Assembly (NCBI RefSeq): GCF_900090045.1
Contig: NC_041775.1
Coordinates: 898,501-962,500, forward strand
Reading direction: 5' to 3'
DNA: 64,000 bases
Source: Plasmodium malariae
Lineage: Eukaryota; Apicomplexa; Aconoidasida; Haemosporida; Plasmodiidae
In this document: piece after piece, positions 56,287-64,000 of the stretch
Layout: each line of letters opens with the position of its first letter
Position numbering within the stretch: position 1 is the stretch's first letter
Notes under the pieces: generated by a model
Told to the model about the DNA's origin: nothing
Database searches by the model: none
Seen by the model: only the letters and a program-made list of their open reading frames with translations
Translations under genes and position numbers: made by a program

Positions 56287-58678
56287 ATGTTTGAAATAAA
56301 AAAAGAGATAATACAAAACAGCAAGAAAAAAGACACTGATTCATTCAAGAAATCAGATGATAACACATCAACATATAACAGCAAGGAAAGTGTAAATAAT
56401 TTTGATAAATGTGAAAACAACAGTAGTTCATGTTCAGATGAAAAAATAAGTAAAGAATATCCTCGTGTACAGAACACACTCGATGACAGCAACGAAAATC
56501 ATAGCGGTAATAATCGCAGAAATAATCGAAGCAATAACAACAATAACAACAACAATAACAATAACAACAACAATAACAATAACAATAACAACAACAATAA
56601 CAAGAACAAGAACAAGAACAACAAGAACAACAACAGCAGTAATAACCATAATAACTTTTTTTACGAAAGCTCGTTTCATAAAAAGAAAATAAAGAAAAAA
56701 ATATACTCTCCTTTTATCCGAAATAATAGCGAATATTTTCAAAGTAGTGATGATATAAGTAGCAATATTAGCAGCTGTACTATTCGAAAAGGGAATAAAG
56801 AAATTCTGAACAGTAAATATAATTTGAATAAAAGCACAGACGAAGATAAAAAAGATATAAACAATTGTAAATTACAAGATTTTACCCATCTACAGAATAA
56901 TTTGTATGAAAGAAGTTTAAACAATTCGTTTAGTTTAACACGGAACGAAATAAAGTACTACTGTGAAAATAATAGAGTCAATAAGCATTTCGGTGAAGAG
57001 GGAGGTAAGGGAAACTTGAAATTAAATATGAACGGGGTTAGCTTAGTTGGTGGAGTGAACAGGGTGAACGATGTTACCCATAACAGTGCTAATCATAACA
57101 ATGCTAGCAGCTCATACAACGAGGAGAACTTGTTTTACAAACCTAATAAAATAAGCTGTGAGAGAAATAAAGCACATAAGAAGTCTCCCCTAGGATGTAA
57201 TTTAAAAAAAACAAATAATATGAATTATGAAAATGATAATACTATGTTTAGTGAAATGGTGAAAAAATCATTTGATATAAATGAAAAATGTATTAACAAT
57301 AATACAAAAATAAAAATAAAAAGATTATGTGAAAAAATTGAAGGGTTTGAAAAAGAAATAAAAAATGAAATATTACAAAAAAAAAATGTAGAAAAAGAAA
57401 AAATTTATGTTATTAGAGAAGCAATTAATAAACTGGAAAAAAATTTAAATAATGAAATTAAAAAAAGAATTGAACATAATAGGAATATTCAAAATATATT
57501 TTCATCCGAGATTTTAAAGGTACAAGAAAAAATAGAAAACGTTGTAAATGACAAAGTAAATGAAATTGAAAATGCGATAAAAGTTCTAAACGATAAAATT
57601 AATACTATAAGTGTTAATATTGAAAATGAAAAAATTAAGTGCATTCAAAATTTAGAGAAGAAGAATAATAATATAGCAAAAGAGTTTTCTAATCTGCAGT
57701 CTTCTTTTCAACAAGACAAAATAAATAACAAGGAAAAGGAAAACAACATTTGTAAGAAGCTCGAAGAAATTGAGAAAAAGTCCGAGAGCAAAATAGAGAC
57801 AGAAAAGGTATTCCATGCATGTATTAGCAAATGTTTTGTGTGTGTAGTTTGTACTTATGTGGTGTATATCCCCTGCACGCGTAATGTGTGAAGTTGCAAG
57901 CATGTTAAGAATGCAAATGTAACATGACTGAACAAATTTATATTTTTGCGCTTTAAAACGTGCACAATTAAATGTGCATAGTAACATATGCATAGGGGTG
58001 GGAACGCGGACAGGAACTTGTGCAAAAGGAATAAAAAATGATGCAAAAATAAGAAAAATGGGTAATTTTTATTATGTACGCATTTTTCCTTTTGACCAGT
58101 TCTGTTCAGGCAATTTGTGCACATTCAATATATGCATTGTATCTGCATTGTCCATTTATATTACTATCCTGTTGCGCTAACACATGCCACTAATTTTTTT
58201 TTTTTTTTTTTTTCCTGACTTGTTCATATTTTTTCATATTTAAAAATTAGTGAATTATTTATTTTGCGCCATCGAGCATGCCAACACCTATATTTTTGAA
58301 AAAAATGCTAACCTTTTGTTATCTCAATAAATAAGAAGCATAAGTGCAGTGATATATCCTCCTTTTTTTTACCTTTTCATTTATTCCTTTTTGCATTTTG
58401 CATTAACACCGCTAATTTATACCCGTCGTTTTTCTTTTTAGAACATTCGAGACAGCAAGTACCAGGAAATAATATCATATATTGAAGAAATAAAAAAGGA
58501 GAAGAAAGGGAAAAATGAGAATTTTCAAAATTTTGTACTGGAAGAAATTGCAACAATAAAAAATGGATTAATATTAGAGTCTCAAGCAAGAGAAGCGGCA
58601 GATGATGATATTGTACAGGCAGTTAATCACTACACAAAGGCATTACAGGACTCACTAAGACTTATCAATTCGAATTAA
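56287..58678 (+). CDS. SF-assemblin family protein (two exons)
   Basis: Exons 56287-57807 and 58442-58678 join in phase 0 (AAAAG|GTATTC donor, TTTTTAG acceptor) to give 585 residues. The C-terminal half (about 325-585) is one long Lys/Glu/Asn coiled coil ending with the family-typical SQAREAADDDIVQAVNHYTK and LQDSLRLINSN. Striated fibre assemblins form fibres that link basal bodies or centrosomes to other structures; in apicomplexans they connect the centrosome to the apical complex of forming daughters (family knowledge). The N-terminal 325 residues are poorly conserved, Asn-rich, with a near-pure Asn run (about residues 82-105) and many Ser. The 634-bp intron retains an open frame for only about 28 codons after the donor. 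Family call is good; which SFA paralogue it is cannot be told. Confidence 0.85.
56530..56640. repeat. AAC/AAT trinucleotide repeat encoding poly-Asn
   Basis: Mixed AAC and AAT codons (with AAG near the end) in exon 1 of the SF-assemblin gene. Codon mixing means it is less slippage-prone than a pure repeat. Confidence 0.95.
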
Positions 58679-60951
58679 AAATAAATAAAGCCAAAATGGG
58701 TACAAGGAAACAGTGAGAATAATACAACATGCGCCCGTTTATACATAAATATATATGTATATGTGTAAGTATATGTGTAAGTATATGTGTAAGTACATGT
58801 GTAAGTATATGTGTAAGTACATGTGTATGTATATGTGTAAGTACATGTTTAAGTATATATGTAAGTACATGTGTAAGTATATATGTACATATATATACAT
58901 ATATTTATATATATATTATGAAGCAAAAATCGATGTGCCTTCAAATATTTTATATTGGTAATTATTCTTAATTTTTTTTTAACGTTTCAAAAAAAATTTC
59001 TACTCTTGATGATCCCAGTTTGTTTTTTATACGTTCTCTCATGCGTTCTCTTATACGTACTATCACATGTTCTATCGTATGATTTATCACACGTTCTTTC
59101 ATATGATCTGTTGTATGCTCTCATATGTTCCCTCATATGTTCCCTCATATGTTCCCCCAAATATCCCCTCATACTTTTTCATGTTTTCTTATACTCTCTA
59201 GCACTACCTTACATGCTCTCACATTTTCTTATATATTTTTATGTATTTGTTTTTTCCGTTTTTCCGTTTTTCGGTTTTTCCTTTTTTCCTTTTTATTATT
59301 ATTATTTGTCCCTTACATTTTTAGTTTTTAAGGAGGAAAAAAAAATAGGAAATATACACATATTTGCATTACCCTACTTTTGAATATTGAAAAATAATAA
59401 ACTTATCAAAACAATGCAAAAAAAAAAAAAAAAAAAAAAATTTTTTAATAAAAAGTTATTTATTATTCTATTTAATTTATTTTTATTTCCCATCGCAAAC
59501 AGATTATGTCATATGTATAAGAAGTAAGTTGTCTGGATGAGCTTCTTAGAGTAGTCAAGCTTAATGTTGTTCGTCCTTTAGTAAAATAACAGCACATAAG
59601 TACATACTAATAAACGTACATACAAACATGCATACAAACGTTCAAACAAACGTGCATATGTATATTTATATATATGCACATACATAAAATTTCCGTGTAA
59701 CATGTTGATCTAACTTTATCGTTTCCCTTTCTTTTCTTTTGTTTTGTTTTCCATATTATTAAACATATACATATAACAGTACTTTGGTTGTGCTTATATA
59801 TATGTATGCCTACGGGAACCTATACAATATAATTAATATATTTAATGCTGCGTACATGTGATAATATTTGAAAAATGAAAGTACGAATGAAGTTTGAGCC
59901 TACTATTCTGCTAAATTTTTGCTTTTCTCATCTTTTTTTTTTTTTTTTTTTTTTTTTTGTTGCTATATAACGCAGAAACCGTCGGCACATATTGTTCATA
60001 TTATGTGCTGTTATATTATGGCATAGTGAAGTGCTTAAGACTATATATGAACAAATTATTTAAAAAAAAAAAAAAAAAAAAATGTATTTATGTTAAAAAT
60101 AAAAAACGTAAATCGCTGATTTAAATAAAAGCAAAATTTTTATTATATTTTAAATAGAATAAGAAGAAAAAATATACATAAAGTCAATTTAGTGGCAATT
60201 ATTATTATTGTCGTAATTTAATGAATTCCCTCTGGGAGGAAAATTTGCCCGCCATATATTTTTCTTGTTCCTGTTCATGCTATTATTGCGTCGAAAAGGG
60301 GAAGCTACAAAAAAGGCTCCTGTATACATTTTCCACTTACGTACAATCATCCGTATGAATTAATAAATATTTATACGTACATATGCATATATATATATAT
60401 ACATTATACATATATAAGAATATATATTTTATACGTATACAATTGTATGACCTTGAAAATGAGCTTGTCCTTTTATGGTTTTTAAGTTGCTTTAATTTGG
60501 GACTAAAAGAATTAAAACATTGCATATTTAAAAAAAGAAAAAAAAAATGCGTATGATGTTTTGTAAAAGAAGCGTAATAACCTTCCTTCGTTTTTCCTTT
60601 TTTCTCCTTTTTTCTCCTTTTTTCTCTTTTTTTCTTTTCTTCCCTTTCCCTTTTTCATTTTTGTGCATATTTATTTCATGTGATAATTCGTTACGCATCT
60701 GAAACACTTAGCCGAATTAAATTTTGAAATTTCACTAGTCCAAAAAAAAAAAAAAAAAAAAAAAAATAGGGAAACAATTACAGCATAGTAAAGGCTTTAG
60801 TACTCTTAAATGCGCATAACCAAGTGAAGAGTGATACATACATAAATGCGTACATATCTATACACGTACCTATGTATGCACATGTATAAAGCAAATATAC
60901 CAAAAGAAACATCCCAGCATAACCTGAAGAATAAACAATCGAGGGACTGCC
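58679..60951. other. Intergenic between two plus-strand genes
   Basis: Contains a GTAAGTATATGT repeat (58755-58880) straight after SF-assemblin, a TATGTTCCCTCA-type degenerate repeat (59030-59200), A/T runs (59416-59438, 59933-59958, 60062-60081, 60738-60766) and pyrimidine CTTTTTT tracts (60595-60650). No coding frame is supported. The last part should be the UTP14 promoter. Confidence 0.7.
58755..58885. repeat. 12-bp repeat GTAAGTATATGT
   Basis: About ten copies alternating GTAAGTATATGT and GTAAGTACATGT. Each unit includes the donor-like GTAAGT. Located about 75 bases past the SF-assemblin stop. Confidence 0.92.
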
Positions 60952-63900
60952 ATGGACAACGAAGATGTAATAGCAAAAAACATTTTTGGAAAAAATGAAA
61001 AAATGAAAAAAAAAAAAAGAAAAAAAAAGTTTAAGAAAGATTTACTCTCTACTTCATCATCAAGTAAAACATTAGAAAAGCGTTCTAAAATTATCAAGAG
61101 AATACAAAAGAAGAAAAAATTTTCAGATGGTGCAATGGTAATGCTAGGTGGGGAGCAGAAATGGAAAAAGAGGAACGTAAAGGAAAATGCCTTAAATAGT
61201 GGAATACTCAATGACGGGAAAAATAAACGTACTGGTAAAACTGGAGGAAAAGGAAAAAAAATTAACATTCATAGTTCTAGTGAAGATAATAGGGAAGATA
61301 AGGAATGCTTACATAACAATTGTTATACGAGTGATAATGTTTCCCAGGGGACTTATGAAAAGGGGAGTAGTCTTAGGAATCGAGTAAAAAGAAAGGAGAG
61401 TCAAAAGAAAAGATTTGACAAAGGGAGGGGAAAAAATAAAGGGGAAAAAATAAAGGGAAAAAAAAAAATTAGTAATAGTAATGGAAACATGTCAAATGAA
61501 GATAACACTGCCGATGATGCATACTCCTTTTCGTCATTTGAAGGTAAATTTGGATATATAAAAGATAAGAAAACGTTAAAAGAAAAAATGCTTCTTATGG
61601 ATAAGTATTCGGACGATATGAATAATGGTAATGATGAAAAGAAAGGAAAACATTCCTCTGCAACCAGCTTTATAAATTTTTTGAAAACTTTTAATGAAAA
61701 GGAGAAAGAAAATATATTGTTGAGGACAGTGAAGAGTAAGGACAATGAAGAGGAGGGCGAGGAAGAGAATGACGATACGTTATACAGATATTTGCCACAA
61801 AAGGATGATATATATAAAGTTAATAAACCTGATGAGTACATAGATATTGCTGACCTTATTCATCCTGTGGAAAATGTATTAGAAAATAAAGTTATGAGTG
61901 ATATTAACGTGTTAATAAATGAAGATGATAAGAAGCGTAAATATAATAATAATAGTAAACATAGACATATTTCAGTCTTAGAAGAAGAGAAAATTAATGG
62001 ACAAATCGAGTATATCAGGAATGTAGAAGCTTTAAATAAAATGAATAAGTCATATCATGTTATACAGAATTCCCAACGAGTTTTATTTGGTCATAAGGGT
62101 AAAGAGGAGGAGAGTCTCACCTCCGATGAATACCTTAACAAAGGCCTGTTAAAAAGATATAACAAAACGAAGGTATACTGGAGTGGTAGTTATGATGTCA
62201 ATAAGGGAGAAAGCAACGGTTACTCTATTAGAGGTAAGGAGGAGAACTTGGGGGCGAGTGATAATTCTAAAGCGGTAGGTTCGGGGGTAGGTGTAGCTGT
62301 GGGTGATCCGACTGGGGCAGATTTTTCGGCGCAAGATTTTGAAGAAGAGATGAGAAAGAATTTAGAAAAATCAAAAATGCTAATAGTGTCTGATGATATT
62401 TTAAAAAATGAAAAAGAAAGAAAAAGAGAAGAATTAAGGAAAATTGCACAGCTAAAAATGCTACTATTAAAAGAACGGAAAAAAAATATGTATAGAAAAC
62501 ATATTAAATCTAAATCGTATAGAAAATATCTAAGAATAAAAGAAAAAAGAGAAGAAGAAAAAATATTGGATCAATTATATTTGGAGCATCCTGACCTAGC
62601 TAGAGATATCAGTAATTATGAAAAAGAATATGCACAAAAAAGAAATATTATAAATAATGTAAAAAAGAAAAGGAAAATTGTTAGTTTACTTAACCGTTAT
62701 AAGAATGAAGAACTGAGAAAACAAATTATTAAAAGCTTTCAAAGTGACAAAGAGGAAAAAACCTTGTTAAAAAAAATTATCGAAAAGACTACCATTGGAA
62801 TGGAAAAGGATGATGAGGATGCCTACGCGAGTGCCAACAGGAGCGGTAGAGCGGATGAAGAAACCCCGCTTCTTCAGAGCGAAAGCGATATCGGTAGTGA
62901 TGATGGTGGCAGTACTAATGATAGCGGTGGTAGCAGTGATAGCGGCGGCGATGAAGCGGAGGAGGAAAACATCAAAAAGGAAAGAAAAAAAAAAGTCAAG
63001 AGGGAGCTAAAAAAGAGAAATCTATTAAGATTTGCTTTTGTAAAAAATGCGGATGAAATTAAGAAGAATGATGAAATTTATAAAAACAGAAAAAGTATGT
63101 TACACAAAATTGAAAAGGCTAGCGATGAAAGAAATGCCTTACTAAGTGACTCTTCAGATGTTGAGAAGAAAGAAGAGTTAGTATCAGATGCTACCCATTC
63201 GAACAATAATAATGTAGGAAGATCGAGTCGTAAGGAAATTGCTAAGGCGAAGAAGGAATTAACGAATGATGCAAATTTTGTTAACATGCTGAGGAAGAGC
63301 AGCGTTTTGAACGAGGATGATGTTATTCGTAGTGAAGGGGAATCGCTTGATGGGGGCTTGGTTAAGGAGGCAGAAGAAAAGGATGCAGCCAAAGATGCGG
63401 ACAAAGATGCGGACAAAGATGCGGACAAAGATGCGGACAAAGATGTGGACAAAGATGCGGACAAAGATGCGGAAAAAGATGTGGACAAAGATGCGGACAA
63501 AGATGCGGAAAAAGATGTGGACAAAGACGCGGTCAACGATACCACTAAAGGCATAATTGACCCCAGGGGCGATCTCGGCTTCATCAACCAGATCAACGGT
63601 GAAGAGGTGTTGAAAAGCTACGGGGAAAAATTAACTATGTACAATTTCGAGAACAACGTATTTGAAGATCTAATAAACATAAATGAAGCTACTGTGAGTA
63701 GGGAGGATGAAGAGTTGTTCGAGCTGAGTGACAGTGAAAGAGTAAGTATTGATGATATAAATATAAGTCAGTGGTGCAACTATAACACTTTGGTAAATAT
63801 AGAAAAGAGTAAAATTCAGAAGGAAAAAGAAATTATCGAAAAAAAAAAAAATATACCTTTACATACTATAAATATATATAACAGAAAAGATAAAAAGTTT

Positions 63901-64000
63901 GACAAGTATTATGTTGATAAAATACCTTTTCCATTTAACAAAGAGGAATATGAAAAAACGCTAAATATAAATATAAATAAAGAAGTAAATGATATGTCAG
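60952..64000 (+). CDS. UTP14: UTP14, U3 snoRNP / small-subunit processome protein (3' end off window)
   Basis: One uninterrupted frame from ATG 60952 to the window edge (1016 full codons). UTP14 acts in the nucleolus in early 18S rRNA processing and activates the helicase DHR1 in yeast (family knowledge). Diagnostic parts: IKSKSYRKYLRIKEKREEE (about 514-532), the downstream basic helices, and near the right edge the family C-terminal motif KDKKFDKYYVDKIPFPFNKE (about 980-1000), where homologues read KYLVKQLPFPF. The last part of the protein is missing. The N-terminal half is Lys-rich and diverged, containing a Lys run at about residues 18-30. Acidic low-complexity inserts occur near 620-680 and a DADKDADKDVDK repeat near 807-862. 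A short conserved core spread through a very long Lys/Asp-rich protein is typical of the Plasmodium orthologues. Confidence 0.9.
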   Translation, partial: MDNEDVIAKNIFGKNEKMKKKKRKKKFKKDLLSTSSSSKTLEKRSKIIKRIQKKKKFSDGAMVMLGGEQKWKKRNVKENALNSGILNDGKNKRTGKTGGKGKKINIHSSSEDNREDKECLHNNCYTSDNVSQGTYEKGSSLRNRVKRKESQKKRFDKGRGKNKGEKIKGKKKISNSNGNMSNEDNTADDAYSFSSFEGKFGYIKDKKTLKEKMLLMDKYSDDMNNGNDEKKGKHSSATSFINFLKTFNEKEKENILLRTVKSKDNEEEGEEENDDTLYRYLPQKDDIYKVNKPDEYIDIADLIHPVENVLENKVMSDINVLINEDDKKRKYNNNSKHRHISVLEEEKINGQIEYIRNVEALNKMNKSYHVIQNSQRVLFGHKGKEEESLTSDEYLNKGLLKRYNKTKVYWSGSYDVNKGESNGYSIRGKEENLGASDNSKAVGSGVGVAVGDPTGADFSAQDFEEEMRKNLEKSKMLIVSDDILKNEKERKREELRKIAQLKMLLLKERKKNMYRKHIKSKSYRKYLRIKEKREEEKILDQLYLEHPDLARDISNYEKEYAQKRNIINNVKKKRKIVSLLNRYKNEELRKQIIKSFQSDKEEKTLLKKIIEKTTIGMEKDDEDAYASANRSGRADEETPLLQSESDIGSDDGGSTNDSGGSSDSGGDEAEEENIKKERKKKVKRELKKRNLLRFAFVKNADEIKKNDEIYKNRKSMLHKIEKASDERNALLSDSSDVEKKEELVSDATHSNNNNVGRSSRKEIAKAKKELTNDANFVNMLRKSSVLNEDDVIRSEGESLDGGLVKEAEEKDAAKDADKDADKDADKDADKDVDKDADKDAEKDVDKDADKDAEKDVDKDAVNDTTKGIIDPRGDLGFINQINGEEVLKSYGEKLTMYNFENNVFEDLININEATVSREDEELFELSDSERVSIDDINISQWCNYNTLVNIEKSKIQKEKEIIEKKKNIPLHTINIYNRKDKKFDKYYVDKIPFPFNKEEYEKTLNININKEVNDMS
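63388..63540. repeat. 12-bp coding repeat, DADK
   Basis: About twelve units of GCGGACAAAGAT with GTG and GAA variants in UTP14, encoding Asp-Ala-Asp-Lys and relatives. The G+C content is clearly higher than in the surrounding DNA. Confidence 0.93.

Noticed and set aside
1..64000. Subtelomeric multigene families, transposons, tRNA or rRNA genes
   Set aside because: I looked for their typical features (two-exon surface antigens with signal and export motif, terminal repeats, cloverleaf cores) and saw none; all recognised genes are conserved housekeeping genes.

Overview
The window is nuclear DNA from a malaria parasite (genus Plasmodium). Signs of this are the strong A+T bias, long A and T homopolymers, TA microsatellites, and proteins loaded with Asn, Lys, Asp and Ser low-complexity inserts. 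Short AT-rich introns with GTA(A/T) donors and long intergenic gaps full of private minisatellites also fit. Coding parts are less A+T-extreme than P. falciparum, so a P. malariae- or P. ovale-like species is my best guess, but the sequence alone does not settle it. From memory, the order MetAP1c ... 20S proteasome beta4 / gamma-tubulin ... RAD54 resembles an internal block of P. falciparum chromosome 8. No subtelomeric multigene family, transposon, tRNA, rRNA or CRISPR array was seen.

Layout, left to right. A large minus-strand block holds METAP1c (1551-3707), a zf-HIT BCD1-type box C/D snoRNP assembly factor (5409-7916), and the splicing factor cactin (9736-13333, three exons plus a homopolymer frameshift). 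A 4.5 kb gap contains a weak candidate for a 63-residue three-exon gene (14505-15095, plus). The proteasome beta type-4 gene (17882-19352, plus, two exons) is followed by a second minus-strand block. That block holds gamma-tubulin (20820-22178), a GRAM/VASt lipid-transfer-type protein (25434-28682, 5' end unresolved) and a 13-exon gene of unknown function (30629-36028). It continues with an FtsH-like membrane AAA ATPase without a visible protease motif (37977-41822), RAD54 (44298-47561) and a seven-exon WDR83/MORG1-type WD40 protein (49744-52063). After a 4.2 kb divergent gap the last two genes are on the plus strand: an SF-assemblin (56287-58678, two exons) and the 5' part of UTP14 (60952 to the window end).

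The genes are housekeeping genes and do not form a pathway cluster. BCD1 and UTP14 both act in snoRNP and small-subunit ribosome biogenesis. Cactin and WDR83 homologues are both spliceosome-associated elsewhere. Gamma-tubulin and SF-assemblin are both cytoskeletal organisers. Several genes look fragmented in single-frame view; I rebuilt them by hand from splice sites, requiring every intron to be GT-AG and every phase to match. Nearly every intergenic gap and several introns carry their own tandem repeat (unit 10-40 bp), each with a different sequence.
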